Notes under the pieces: model-generated
What the model was told of the DNA's origin: nothing
Databases searched by the model: none
The model's input: only the letters and a program-made list of their open reading frames with translations
Shown: piece after piece, positions 35,985-49,251 of the stretch
Position numbering within the stretch: the first letter of the stretch is position 1
Layout of the letters: every line of letters starts with the position of its first letter
NCBI GenBank assembly: GCA_034766995.1
Contig: CM068317.1
Coordinates: 30,833,501 to 30,897,500 of the forward strand
Direction: 5' to 3'
Source: Acanthacorydalis orientalis
Lineage: Eukaryota; Arthropoda; Insecta; Megaloptera; Corydalidae
DNA: 64,000 bases
Program-made: the position numbers and the translations under genes

Positions 35985-36540
35985 TTATTAAGCTAGGAAT
36001 TCTTCTCCTGTTGCTTTTCCTCTCATTTGAGCTCGGTGGATGAAAATTACCAGCTCTGTACCCATCTTTAGTGCGGTCAACCAGGTAGTCTCTTTCCCGA
36101 AGGTCGACCATTTTTACAAATGCGGACAAGTCGATCTTCTCCTATCCTATCAATCCGGTTATTCCACTCTTTTCTTCTTGGTTCTCTAACATCTTGTATG
36201 TCACATTTCCCTCTTATATCTTCTCTTCTTTGGTGGCCCACTAGTGTTAATATGAGATGGATTTTAAGATCTTCATTTTTACAGTCCTGACCTTTTGTTT
36301 TAATCTGACTGTCTCTGCTCTTGTTTCTGATGCGTATATCAGGACTGACCGGAACATCACTTTGTACATTCTAGTTTTATAGCCTTGGCATATACTTGTT
36401 CCACCAAATAAGTGCTTTTTAAGCGACCTGCTACATGAACTGCTTTCGTTAATGCTGTCGACTTCTCGGTGCAAATCCTAGTTTTTTGTTATTTCTGAGC
36501 CTTGTATTTGGAGGACATAACGTGCTCCACCATACCATCG
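35985..36540 (-). pseudogene. Non-LTR retrotransposon 3' fragment, RTE-like
   Basis: On the minus strand 36247-36474 encodes a LINE RT C-terminus, with G-Y-K-T-R-M-Y-K, S-V-L-I-Y-A-S-E-T-R-A-E and T-V-K-M-K-I-L-K-S-I. After frame changes, R-R-E-D-I-R-G-K-C-D-I-Q-D-V and W-N-N-R-I-D-R-I follow down to about 36040. The 3' end runs into (AAT)n (on the + strand, TTATTATTATTATTA at about 35978), as expected for RTE-type tails. It is 5'-truncated and frame-broken, inside the first Drgx intron. Confidence 0.8.
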
Positions 36541-37329
36541 TGATGAAAAAAGCATTTGCGAAACCATATCTCGTCATATGATAAGATCGTAAATTATATA
36601 AAAGTTATAACATATCATCATAATAAGCATTTACATTAATTTATTAATATCCGTTATTATCAATTTTTCATTATATGTTAAAAACCGATCGAATCGGTTA
36701 ATAGATCAATGAAAACAAATTGCATATTTTTGAAATCTTCAGAAAGATATTAGTTAATAAATATGAGTTTGGATAGGGACTCCAATTTATCAATTTATTC
36801 ATTGTTATTAATCAATACATTTATTAGTGACTTTTTTATCGTCAAGTTCAATCGCCAATCACTGCAAGTAATTTTCAACGCAAATAATATTTCAATATAT
36901 ATATTTTTAAATATTAATATTAATTAATTACTCTAGCTAAATTCACTATGTAAATTCTCAGTATGATTTTTCATATACCAAAAAGATTCAATCTAAATTC
37001 GAATTCAATTATCAAAATAGACAATATAAATTATTAGATAATTTGATAAAAAAATATGATGAATGGAAAAATTAATTCAGTGATGAATTTGAAATATCAG
37101 TTGTGTTAGAATCCTCAATAAATGGGTTTGCCCATCCAAAAATAAACGCAATCTTAAAACATATTTTTGTATTTTCTAAAAAATAAACTTTAATTAAATA
37201 ATCTTTACTGACTTTTTATTAATAAATAAAATAATTCCATTAGGTTTAAATGCATGAATTTTTATTATGCTTATATTAAAAACAATTTTAAAGAAAAATG
37301 CTAGCGTATTTTTCTCAAAAAATATATTA

Positions 37330-37345
37330 AATATATATATATATA

Positions 37346-37389
<44 letters not shown>

Positions 37390-37412
37390 AAATATATATA
37401 TATATATATATA
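37330..37412. repeat. (TA)n microsatellite
   Basis: About 83 bp with two interruptions, left border of the island 37440-37660. Confidence 0.96.
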
Positions 37413-37439
37413 ATAAGCTTTATATAATGTACTTACTAA

Positions 37440-37660
37440 AATGCTATTTCATACACCACGAATGGCTTTAAGCTAAATTTATAACGGTGCTAACAACAGA
37501 CTCATACAAAAACCATCAACACGTACATGTGTAGCGATGATCTACAACCACCAAAGCTAATTACATGCATTAAGGGTTGCATTATCATCCCCTCACACTA
37601 TGTTTTTCGCGCACTCACTGTTCACTCCCTCAGTCAGGGATTTAGGTTTTACTGTATCAC
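37440..37660. promoter_or_regulatory. Intronic GC-richer island (candidate enhancer)
   Basis: AACACGTACATGTGTAGCGA, AAGCTAATTACATGCATTAA and TTTTTCGCGCACTCACTG. Directly right of a TA tract. Confidence 0.32.
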
Positions 37661-37978
37661 AAACAAATACTATACAAAATACTTTTTAATGACACATATA
37701 CATTTTGTAATTGGTATACAATTTATATTTTAATAGGACATTAGTAATAATTTATAAATCATTTATATTTTTTCGGTACAGTGATTATCAGATCCGTTCA
37801 ATATATGCATAATTGTTTTGCATTCTGCAATATGTGTCTGAAAATATTATATCGTCAAATAGAAATATATTTCGGTAGAAAATTTTACAAAGTTATAGAC
37901 TTGTCTTTATAAAATTTCTAGAATTTTTTCAAACACTATTCTATCTTTTATTATAAAAATATTATATATGTTTAGGGT

Positions 37979-38157
37979 GATTCAATTTAGGCGTCCATAT
38001 GGAAATATTAAAAGGGGGCGACAGAGTTAAGAAAAGTTATTTTATTTTTTATTTAATATTTTAGTTCAATTCTATTCTAAAATACTAAATGAAGAATATT
38101 TTTTTTTTAATTTTTGCTATTTTTTAATACTTTCACGTGGAAGCCTTAGTTGAATCT
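37979..38157. repeat. MITE family C, complete
   Basis: 179 bp with inverted ends of about 36 bp: GATTCAATTTAGGCGTCCAT and, complemented, GATTCAACTAAGGCTTCCAC. The interior is A/T with a run of Ts. Directly followed by a TC-rich tract and TATATA. Confidence 0.75.
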
Positions 38158-38199
38158 CCCTCTATCCCCCTCTCTCTCATTCTATATATATATATACTT

Positions 38200-40280
38200 A
38201 AACTAAAGCCATTAAATATTATTTATTTTAAATTTTAATCTTTTTAGTACTGGCAACCTTAGCAATGTCAAACGTATGTGTGTATATATATATATACACA
38301 ATATAAATTGTTTTTGAAGAAATATTGTTTGCATCTATGACCTATGTTCATCTTAAAATATGTCTTTAAACATCCATCTATATTAAATACGATTTTATTA
38401 AAAAAAACGTTGTGTTTTTAAACAAAATTTTGATAAAAATTACACACATGATATTTCTGAACACTTTCAGATAAAAATGCATATTAACCTTATTTAATAA
38501 GTAGAAATGATGGCTGGAAATATTAAACAACATTTCAGATTTTATAAAAAAGATATAAACCATCTTCCTACTTGCAACATATAAATGATTATTCAAAATT
38601 ACTATCAATTAATTCAAATAAAATATCCCCAACCAACATTTTCTCTAAAATACCAATTTGTCATATTTGCTTACTCGTTAAATAATCATCACATAAAAAT
38701 TGAAAATCAAAAATACAGACAATTAATTAATATCTAAATGTAAATCATGGTAAAATATTGAATAAATGAACACGTTTAATTAAAAATGTAAAAAATAATT
38801 TCAGTTTCAATTAATTAGTTAACTAAATAATCAATAAATTAATAACCGGACAAAATTTACTCCTATTCATTATTTTTTATGATTACTCTAATGTATTTGT
38901 AATTTATGACATTTATTTTTACATATATTATTTTTTTCAATTATATTTGCATCCAATACATTTGTATGAGAAGCATATATATTATATAATAGGGGAAGCT
39001 ATTATTTTAAATAAAATTCATTGAAGCATATGGTATTTAAATGAGAGTAATTTGTATCTAAAAATATAGTTTATATTTTGATACATAAAACTTAACAACA
39101 TTTTAATAGAAATACTTTTATATTGAAACATATTTTCTCTTATTTTATATAAACTGCATAATTAATAAACAATAGATGGAAAAAATTTTATTTTTTAATT
39201 TGTAAAACAGATTTTATGACTGTTCAATTAAAATATTCTTATTAAAAAACAAAAAATATAAAAAAATACAAATGGTACAAGTTTTTTTTAAAAAAAGGTA
39301 AACCGTAAAAAAATAATATTTATAATAAGACCTAAATATATAAAAATATCTATAGAGAAGTATAAATGAAATGAGATGGTATTATTATTTACTGGGTTTC
39401 TGAGTGTGACAAAAAAAAACTAAAATAGATGTCGATAAAAAAGTTATTTCATTTATCTGGTAAACCCTTACCCTCACCCCTCATGACGAATAGGAAACAT
39501 AGAGTTAACCGAGACGAGTATCTCAAATTTTCTGTCTTAAATTGTTTGTGTCCTGAGTCGAGGTTTTCATTAAAGAAATGGAGCATTTTTCTTAAACACT
39601 CAACGAGACCGCTTCTTGCAGTTCATCCAACGTAGCTTCACAGTGCTTACGAAAACATCCACTTATTGGTTGTAATAAAGTTTATAATAATGTTTAAATT
39701 GGTTTTTGTACTTGAACCTCACTGATGTCTTGTTCTGACAGTCTTTATCATAATGAATTTCTTTTGTATTTATCTACCTTGTACAAATACATTCTGCCTA
39801 CAAACCGAAACTAGCTAAGAAGGATGCCAATAACAGTATTTTCAAGACATACAAACAACTAAAATATTTGAATAAATGAGGCTCATAACCATGAGCCTCA
39901 GTTCTTGGTATTAGTCTCGGCAGTGAACTTTATATCTTCCAGTTACATTATAATCGAGGAGGATAAATACTAAATGTGATTATCCAAGCCCTAGACTGCT
40001 AGGACAATAGATACTGGTATTCAGAAATATTTTAGATAATAATAAATATGAATATACCTTAGAAAAGCAAATTAGTTACCATGGATTAAAATTAATTGCT
40101 ACTAATTGTTTTCTTCGATATATTCTTAAGACTAGTGAAAAAATGTAATGATTTTTAACGCACAGAAATTTATATTGGAGATATTTGTGTAAACTAACAG
40201 CATCTATCAAATAAAACTAAAGGAGTTAACAATTTAAATTTTAATTGTTTATTTTAATATCACTGATTTCGCTAATGACC
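38200..40280. other. Intronic A/T-rich DNA, nothing recognised
   Basis: First Drgx intron. A somewhat more complex patch at about 39450-39660 has a 68-codon frame with no motifs. Otherwise low-complexity A/T. Confidence 0.5.
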
Positions 40281-40289
40281 TGTTTTGGT

Positions 40290-40472
40290 GATCTTAGTCC
40301 TTTCGAATCAGTCGAGTGTATGTTCTCCACTAATAGTTTTAGGATGTACTCCAAATCCAGATAGATTTTAGATAACTATAGATTTATCTAAAATCTACTT
40401 AAAAATTGTACTCATGCTGAAATTAGTATTTGATAACGGAAACTCAAGTGATCTGAAAGGATCAGACCACCC
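40290..40472. repeat. Foldback family B copy (in Drgx intron)
   Basis: GATCTTAGTCCTTTCGAATC at left pairs with GATCTGAAAGGATCAGACCA at right. The centre is an almost perfect hairpin, AGATTTTAGATAACTATAGA with TTTATCTAAAATCT. Confidence 0.7.
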
Positions 40473-41764
40473 AAATAACAAGTTTAGTAAATATGTGTTA
40501 TTTATTAATAATTAAAAAATGCAAAATCTAAGTAATTGATATTAAATTCATTAAGATTTTACCTTCTTGCACACTCTTTATATATAGTTATTCTATTAGA
40601 ATTTTTTGAAATGATTTATCAAAAACTCTTCAGTTTGAATAAACTAAACCCATCAATTCTTAATTATTTTGATCAGATTTTTTTATGATGTAAAAAAATG
40701 GAAATTCTTTATAAAAAAAACAATAATTGCTTTTTATGTGTGTAAAAAAAATAGGAATGTTTTAATAGATACAAGAAATAATATAATATGATAAATATTT
40801 TAAAACGCCATTCCAATTTCTCTATATTTCCACAGAAAAATCAATACAGTAAAAGACTCGATACGTTTTTAATCATATTCTGAAAGAAACTATGTTTAGT
40901 CAATGAATAAATTATTTAAAAGTATATATCACCTTTATTATAAATTTATTTATTTTAAATGAAACAGACAATAAACCTTTTTTAAAAATTGATGGATTGT
41001 AAAGCTTTTCGATGGTAAATAAATTATTTATACGACATTACGAATTTTATATGTATTAGATAAAAATAGAACAAAAGATATTCTTGTTAAGCTTTCATTC
41101 AGTTCATATAATTGGAAATTTATTGAAATTTAGTATTTTCTTTTCTAATATTTTTCGTTTATTTTTTAAGTTATTCTTTTGTTAACATATTTAATGTTTT
41201 TCTATGCAGTTTCGACTTGTATTATCTTTAAATAGTTGATCTGAAATCATTGTTAAAACATTATGATTTCAATTATTGCTTGATTATAGATATTAATAAA
41301 TAAGCTTATTATTTTTAAATCGATAGTTATTACTTTGTATAAAGTTTAAATAAATATTTTAAACAAATATCTACATTATTTTTAATATTTTAATAAACAT
41401 TACAATTCATTACACAAAAAGTAGAGAATATATTTATTCCATGGAAATATATATTACTGAAAGTCTTAGTTTTTTTTTGAGAGAAATAAATAATTATAAA
41501 ATGATAATTCCTTAAATACATTTTATAGTAAATAAACTTGGAATATAATTATTAATAATGTAGGATTTTTTATTGAACGTTAAATTTATATTTTCTCTTA
41601 GTATTCTCATTATTTCTATTATTGATTATCAACAAAAAATATCCCATAAACCATTACCAAACATATTCTGAACGTACACACTTGTAAGACTGTTAATTCT
41701 ATATGATTACAGTGCTACCAATCCCATGAGAATATAACTGCCAACACTACAGCAGGGGTACTAA

Positions 41765-41780
41765 ATTATGACGTCATAAT
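41765..41780. promoter_or_regulatory. 16-bp palindrome with full CRE
   Basis: ATTATGACGTCATAAT is a perfect palindrome containing TGACGTCA, the CREB/ATF binding site. It lies in the first Drgx intron about 1.9 kb from the start-codon exon. Function is inferred. Confidence 0.4.
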
Positions 41781-42329
41781 GGATTTAGATGCACATTATA
41801 ATCATTATGGGATCAAAAGCGAATATATAAAAAGAATAATTTGATTATTTATTGGAATATTTGTTTTAAAAGTAGATTTTTAATGTATCGCTTTTAATTG
41901 ATTTATTCACTGTTAACTGTTTATTCAATAATCGTTTTAAAATGAAATAGGGCTAATAATGACAGACAGGTTGACCCTAAAAAGAGAAACATATGTAAAT
42001 AAACTAAAATAAAGTATATTTACAACATTTTACTTAAATAAAAGAATACTAAATTTTTTTTCATATTTTAAAATATAAACTCATATTTTGTTACAACATA
42101 AATCATCTTACTGAAAAATATTATGAATCAATATGACTAATATTAATTTATCATAATTATTTTTATACAACATTTTGATATTTATTAGCGATTTTGCATT
42201 ATTGGCATAAAAGAATTAATTATTTAAACTAAAATTTTTTTCTTTCCGTTAAACAGTTTTGAAAATTTTTATATTTAATATACTTAAGTATATGGTTAGT
42301 AGACTAAGAATGAGATGCACACCGAGTTT

Positions 42330-42440
42330 ATTTAAAAAGTATAAAAGTTTTTAAAAGTTTATTATAACACAAAGTATTTTAGAAAATTTTGAAAATATTC
42401 TCCACCTGTATCTAGACAGCTGAACTCACTTTATTTGATA
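42330..42440 (-). pseudogene. Short mariner C-terminal remnant
   Basis: On the minus strand a short frame reads L-D-T-G-G-E-Y-F-Q-N-F, like the C-terminal end of mariner transposases (D-x-G-G-E-Y-F-E). No inverted ends or catalytic motifs were found, so this is only a likely relic. Confidence 0.35.
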
Positions 42441-43324
42441 AGTAGGTATTTTTCATAAACCTGCAAGAGTAACTCCCTAAATAAAATCAATAATATTTCA
42501 TTTTAAATCTTCAATGATTCGAAGATTATTTATGTACATTTTTTAAAAAAATATTAATCATAATGTATAAAATCATATAATTTGAGTAGTAATATAGTCA
42601 TTTATATATGACTGTGTCAAAATATTCTATCTAGGTATGCTCTTGTTAGACGTGAGGGTGGTTTTTACATATTATTGTAAATAACCTAACGTTAGCTTAT
42701 TAATATCTAATCGATAAATACATTCGTTAAGAATAGAATTAAAGTAGCATAGAAATATTAGATCAAGAATATACCTTATTGAAACATCATCCAACGACAA
42801 CTTTTTCATCATATATTTGTCAGAATTTCGTTTAAAATATTTATTTTTTCGGCTGATCAGTATCCAGTATTCTGTGATTTAACTTATTAAATGATACTCC
42901 TGACACAACTCTGACTTCTATCTTTTACTCACTGACTGTTTTAAGACTTCTTTATCATATGCGGATAACATAAAATATATAGGACTCTATGTGTAATATT
43001 TTAAGTTATGTATACAAGTATTTTTTTGTTATTATGCAATTTATTTTATTACACGAATTTATGACTCTTTATTTAATTTTATCAGCAAATAAATTTCATA
43101 AAATACATATATGCTACCCTAAATAGTGTGTACTGAAATTTTAAATGAAATACTCATTTAAAAAATGAAAAATAAATAAATGAAATCATTTTTATAACTG
43201 AAAAACTTAAAATCTTCATGTCAAGCGGTTATGGTTCTTTCAACCATTTTTCTATATCTACAAAACAATTATATTACTAAAAATATTTGCGAATATTATG
43301 TTAATTTCAGTATTTAGTAAGTTC

Positions 43325-43510
43325 TGAAACTATCATTTACAGTGTTGTCACCATATACGTTTTCCTGTGCCTCGATACTCTGAAGATGGCGACATTGCCA
43401 TGAAATGTGTATAAGTGACAATCAAAATCGATCAATAATCAATTATTGAACATATTTGATCAAAAAAAATGGCGACGAGTGAAAATTTTATTTATGATAG
43501 CGTTGTAACT
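43325..43510. repeat. MITE family A, partial copy
   Basis: Contains CTCTGAAGATGGCGACATTG, ATGTGTATAAGTGACAATCA and ATCAATTATTGAACATATTT, ending GGCGACGAGTGAAAATTTTA. The left arm is lost. Confidence 0.6.
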
Positions 43511-43668
43511 GTTTAAGTAAATTCATTAATTAACAATCATCAAAGCACAATATTAAAACTCTGTCTGTTTACTTCAAATTTTACATCAATTTAGAGTGTC
43601 TCTTATTCTAGTCACATCGAATTTATTATTTTATAGTAATGTTAATATATTATTATATAAATACTTAC

Positions 43669-43768
43669 AAGGATGGGTTGGTGTAAAGGGGTATTCGAGT
43701 CGAGGCGCTGCTCCCAGCGCCGGTGGGCAGTGGTAGCAAAACATGCCTCGCCCGTGGGCCCCGCCAAT
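43669..43768 (-). CDS. Drgx: Drgx exon with start codon (N-terminus)
   Basis: This is the first recognisable exon of the paired-like homeobox transcription factor Drgx (DRG11 family), a nuclear DNA-binding protein of sensory and dorsal-horn neuron programmes in vertebrates and of the nervous system in flies. Coding starts at the ATG whose A is at 43744 and gives 25 codons plus one base. The peptide begins MFCYHCPPALG, close to the family N-terminus (vertebrate DRGX also starts M-F-x-x-H-C-P-P). A good acceptor (pyrimidine-rich, then CAG) places the exon start at 43768, so 43745-43768 is 5' UTR and an upstream non-coding exon must exist. The donor after 43669 is GTAAGTA. The exon ends in phase 1, which fits the next exon. 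It is much richer in G+C than its surroundings. An in-frame extension upstream of the ATG is open for eight codons but does not resemble the family. Confidence 0.9.
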
Positions 43769-44214
43769 CTGAAAGAAATAAAATTATAAACATTTTACAA
43801 AAATATTTATCACGAAATCGAATCAAAATATTATACAACGTTAATTATTAATTTAAACAAAATAAACCAAATTGTAACTTTTTTCTTTTCCTAATTATAA
43901 ATATATGAGTTTATTTTCGATATTATGACTTTTGATATGTAAAATATATTTCTTTCACACTTTTAAGTAAGTAAATCGCAACAAAATATACATATAATTC
44001 AAAATATCATTTATCTACTTATTATTTACATAATTTATTAAAAAATAGTTTTTAACTAAACTAATATAAATATTTTACATTTAATATTTTTTTTAAAAAA
44101 AAGTAATACATTACTATACTTAAACTAATAACTAAAACAAACACGCACTTATGTGTATATATATATATATATATGAATATATACAAGTATTAGTAAAACA
44201 TGCAATGATTATTT

Positions 44215-44430
44215 ATCTCGTTTTAGTTGCACACGTGCGAGAAAGAAGAATTGTCGCATGAAGCACACTTGACTTAACATAGTTTAGTTGTTAAGTTAGT
44301 TTAATCAAAATTAACTCGTCGTTAATTGGCCGACATGACCGAAGCTCGTTTTACATTCATTCTATTGAACGGAACGTGTCCAAAGGATTTTATCACTTTT
44401 ATCGTACAAATGTGAACGTTTCATACCACA
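44215..44430. promoter_or_regulatory. GC-richer island upstream of Drgx start exon
   Basis: About 0.5-0.7 kb upstream of the start-codon exon on the gene's strand. It includes GCACACGTGCGAG (E-box CACGTG), CGTCGTTAATTGGCCGACAT (homeodomain TAATTG) and AACGGAACGTGTCC. It could hold a promoter or 5' UTR exon, but I see no clear donor site. Confidence 0.35.
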
Positions 44431-44469
44431 TTTTTTTATAAATTTTCTTTCACAATGTTAATGAGTAAA

Positions 44470-44506
<37 letters not shown>

Positions 44507-44507
44507 G
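44470..44507. repeat. (CT)n(TA)n compound microsatellite
   Basis: About 19 bp of CT then 19 bp of TA, just beyond the island upstream of the start-codon exon. Confidence 0.95.
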
Positions 44508-45494
44508 GATTTTCTTTTATATATTTTTTTATAATGTTGAATACCGAAAACATTATATAAATAAAACAATTAGGCTAATTTAAAAATATAAAATTAACTT
44601 ACATTTATATATTTTTAGTTTGAAATTATCCTTTTGAAGAAACTGTTTTCTTTTATAGTTATAATAATAATAATAATAACAGCACTTACTACTAACAATA
44701 TATTTTTGATCATTAACTTGTATAATTATGCAGTATGACATATGATAGAACCGGCTTGTATTTCTAAAAAATAAGCTTGTATCAAGTAACAATTTTTTAT
44801 AGTGTACATGTTTTGAAAATTTATCTCTATTATTTGTGATTCGTTCCAGAATGTTTCCAAAGGAATACTTGTCAAAGAATGTTGATACAATTAAAGTGTT
44901 TTTCTAATTAAAAGTATAGAAAATAAGTTCTAGTTGTTCAACTCTTTCTACAGTATGTAATCTGAAAAAGATTATACAGTAATATAAATTAATTGAAATG
45001 AAACTGGTTTTATATACATATATATATATATATATATTGATTATGTTCGCCTATCTTTATTGTTAATATTCTGCCTTTCTTCTTATCATAAGCATAAACA
45101 AATAAACAGCATAAATATGTAAACAAAAAATATGGATATTTATACAAAAAACAAGAATTAAATAAATTGTACTCAGAAGAAAGTGAACATGTCACTTAGT
45201 CATAGAGTTCTGAATTTTTCTAACTATATCTTATTCTAATGTTTGCTGTAAACAGATCGAATTTATATTCATTCTTTAACTTTTTGTATCTTATAAAGAA
45301 ACTCTGATATGTATAAGTTAGGATACTTATTATATTAAATTCGTTAAAAAATGAATGACAAATTGAGTAGGAAATAGAAGTATGTCAATAATCTAATTGG
45401 ATGTAATGAATAAATAACTATGATCATTTAATTGGTTTTTATCTTAGAAAAATTTTAAAAAATATAAATGTATGTTATACATGTGATCCCTTTC

Positions 45495-45685
45495 AAGCAT
45501 TATCCTGACGGTCTTCGTCCTTTTAGATCATCTGTGTTTATGTTTTTTGCTACTAGTTTTAGTATATTTGCCATTTTTAGATTGATATTATAATCTCTAA
45601 TATATATACGAAGATGGTACATATTCTAAAATTTGTAAGTGAGAATAGAATCTTAGATGATTCAAAAAGAGAAATACTGTCAGAA
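45495..45685. repeat. Foldback family B copy
   Basis: GTCTTCGTCCTTTTAGATCA and CTACTAGTTTTAGTATATTT at left. GATGGTACATATTCTAAAAT and TTAGATGATTCAAAAAGAGA at right. Confidence 0.55.
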
Positions 45686-46274
45686 CAACGACTTAAACAA
45701 TAATGAAGAAGAATTATTTTTCAATTTAGAAAATTAAATAACTATATGAATGTTATTAAACTTCGTTCTTGATCCTGTGTACAGTACAGAATTATTTATT
45801 GTATAATATATGTTTTTTTCGTGAAACTATCGCTTGAACCAGAAAAATTAACTATAAATGAGATTATATGACAAACAAATTGAACAACCAATTGGATTTT
45901 AAGTCTTCAACAAAAAAGAATATTATTTCTTTTTGACTATTTGATAATTTTTTTCAAGACTGTGAGATTCCTTGCTTACTTGAGGACTCTACTTCCGAAT
46001 ACGCCGCGCATACTTCTGAACCCATATCTCTTTTGTACTAATTCTTCAATATTATTTCAACTTTTCACTTCCAACCGTTCTAGTTAGTATTTTCTACAAT
46101 TAGTTGCGGTTTTATTATGTGTGTCCATGTTTAGATTTTATGAAATATTATAAAACTAACTTTAAATTTAGAAAATGTGCCTGATTATAACGAAATTAGA
46201 AACTAGAACTAACTTACAAAATATGAAATAACAATGATTTAATAAGTAATATTAAATCAGTTTATATGAGTGTT

Positions 46275-46401
<127 letters not shown>

Positions 46402-46441
46402 AAATGAGTTTAAAATTTGAGAGATAATTGAGATAAATTTG

Positions 46442-46575
46442 AGAGATAATGTTTTTACATAGATAGATTTTTTAACAGTCTCATTAGATATAATTTTAAT
46501 ATATTGTATACAATATATTAAAATTATATCTAATGAGACTGTTAAAAAATCTATCTATGTAAAAACATTATCTCT
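46442..46575. repeat. 134-bp perfect spacerless palindrome
   Basis: Arms of 67 bp pair perfectly around the centre 46508/46509 (central ATTGTATACAAT). I checked every arm position. The left side follows the short direct repeats TTGAGAGATAA and TTGAGATAAA, and a 125-bp TA tract lies just upstream. No coding content. Confidence 0.95.
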
Positions 46576-46729
46576 ATTAATATAAAATGACACCATACTA
46601 ATTACTAAACATAAAACCAAACTTCAGAAATGAATACTAATAATTCATTATTCATTATTAGCATAGTTGTACATGTTATGTTAGTGAAATACTTCAACAT
46701 CCATTGAACATATTACATTTTCAGGCAAT

Positions 46730-46860
46730 AGTCGTATAACCACAACGGACTATTCTAACTGCACAGTCCTGTTAATTCAATTGAATTTAAATATATACAT
46801 TGTAAAAAGCATTCTCGCACGCTGCTGGTAGTTGTTTAATTACTCTCTACACACAATCAA
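46730..46860. promoter_or_regulatory. GC-richer island (candidate CNE)
   Basis: ACCACAACGGACTATTCTAA, AATTCAATTGAATTTAAA (palindromic) and TCTCGCACGCTGCTGGTAG. Confidence 0.25.
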
Positions 46861-48950
46861 ACATAAAGGATATTTTATAACTAGTAAATTTTTATAAACC
46901 TTAATTTTATTCATATATTACATAAAATCGAGTTTTTTTTCATATTTTTTTTTACTAGAAAATATTTCAGTATTGAACAATTATATTCAATATGTTAATT
47001 TAATTTTTAAATAAACTTTGTGATATTAGTTGAAAATTGAAACTATTTTCTCCCTTTTTTATATTTAGAAATGAAAATAGTATTATTTAAAATGAATAAT
47101 ATGTAACAAAAGCTCACAGATATGTATCAAAATCTATCCAATAACAACAAAAATGTTTAAAATAGGAGTGAGATAAAATAGATATTAATAAAATTCAATA
47201 CAGTTTCAAATTATTGGGCAATATTACTAATATTTTGTTTATTCGCTTAATCTTACTATTTGCAATGTCATTAAATAATAATCTAGATTGATTAAAAGCT
47301 AATAATTAGCTTTTTTCATCATTTTCATAATTGCTTAAATGAAATATATTTATGAATATATGTACGTAAGAGAATAGTTAAATGATAACAGTGTTCTTTA
47401 ACATGAACATACAATATATACGGTCTCATGTCTCTATCAGTACGAACTATCCCATTGCTACCAATTAAAATGTTTTTATCAATCGTTTAATTGAATGAAG
47501 GTAATTGATAGACTACAGCATAGATTCTGTTGTTATATTGTTTTATTTATTTAACTTTTTTTCTGCATTAAGATCTCAGTCGATAGTGTCTAGTCGTGTT
47601 TTTGTCACTGTAACCAATTATACAATTTATTAAATCTGATTTTGATCTCCCTGGTGATGTTATTTCATGTATACATTTTAGATAAAATTTCTCATATAAT
47701 AATTATTTGTAAATAATAAAAACGGAATTGTATTGGTTTTGTAGAACTAGAAAATACAACTAAATAATTTTAATATTATTTGAGTAATCGTTATTATCAA
47801 AATGATTTTTAATTGTATTTTTTTTATTATTATTTCAGATAATTTGATACAAAATCACCATTTACGTATGTTTGGTGTTAATGAGACACTTCTTAAATCT
47901 TATTATAGTAACTTCAAACTACAGCACCTAGAGAAAAAAACAGTTTTATAATGAATAAGTTATAACATAACCTACATCTTTCACATTTAAGAAAAACTTA
48001 TGGGTTCTACTACTTCAGTGGCGTATCGTCTGCAAGTAAGTTTTATGCAAAATTATTTTCAGTATATTTATTACACGTGTGTTGAAAATTAACTTATTTT
48101 ACATATACATACATATTTATATTATATATATGTAATATAAAATATATATATATATATATAAAATATTCAAGTATATAAAGGTTTTGATTTTTAACCAAAC
48201 AACGAACAGAAGATTCACAATCAAAACTAATTTCTTTTACTTTCAAAAAGTTAAAGAATATATATATACTTCATTAAATTAACATTTTAAGAGCCAAAGA
48301 ATTAATAAACTTTATTTCATGATGTATTGGTAGAACAAAAAGATCTGATAATTTTTTAACAAAACTTCTAATGCAAATATTCATCACAGGATATTTTACT
48401 ATAACCAGAATACAAATTTATTAACTGTCTTATTAAATTTGATTTTAAAAACGTTCTAATCTACAATATTAAAATATAAAATCGAAATATAACGTGTATT
48501 ATTATTAAAAGTTAGAATGTTAATGGTTGACAAACTAAATCTATTGGAAAATAGGTCCATGATTTTATATTCTTGGGAAGAATTTCTTATTCAAATTAAT
48601 TAATTTGTTTAAAATTATATACATGTTTTCATATAATAATAATAATATGACAAGTAATATACAAAATGTATATTGTTTATTTATTTGTTTATACGCTAGG
48701 GGTATCTGCCCGTTACTTTCTTCTTTAACAACAATTTATTGTTTTATAAACCATAATTATAAATGTACTTTGTAATAAATATTGTGCTTACAAAAAATAC
48801 AGTCATCACCTATATATATATTAGTGTCAACATGCTCAAAAAATCACATTAGGTGTTTTCGAATTTTCATACAAAAAATATAGAGCAGCTCGTTTAAATC
48901 GTACTGTTCGATTTATAATATATAAACATATGTACTTATATATTTATTTT
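46860..48950. other. A/T-rich DNA upstream of Drgx, nothing recognised
   Basis: No exon, island or named repeat apart from short TA runs. Confidence 0.5.
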
Positions 48951-49142
48951 TCGATTTGTATATATATATATATATATACATATATATATTGTTCTTTTAT
49001 TATGTCACATTCTTTATACGATGCTTTTAATATGACATTTGATTGATTTGATTTTTGTAGTTGTCTTAATAGATTCACTTCTATTAAATCAACATATTCT
49101 GTGTGTCTTTATCATGTCAACTAGACGTCTTATTGATGTCAT

Positions 49143-49203
49143 TTAACCCTTTACATGTGTCCTGATTAAATCAAGACATGATACTTCATGTAATATAATG
49201 CTA

Positions 49204-49251
<48 letters not shown>

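Larger units (their letters stand above)
40480..43320. other. Intronic A/T-rich DNA
   Basis: Apart from the CRE palindrome at 41765 and the mariner relic near 42330, only low-complexity A/T sequence. Confidence 0.5.
30039..43668 (-). other. First Drgx coding intron (13.6 kb)
   Basis: A GT-AG intron in phase 1 between the start-codon exon and exon 2. It contains TA tracts, three GC-richer islands (30480-30845, 33150-33510, 37440-37660), a piggyBac remnant, a retroposed insert, a LINE fragment, MITEs and foldback repeats. No other coding exon was found. Confidence 0.85.
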
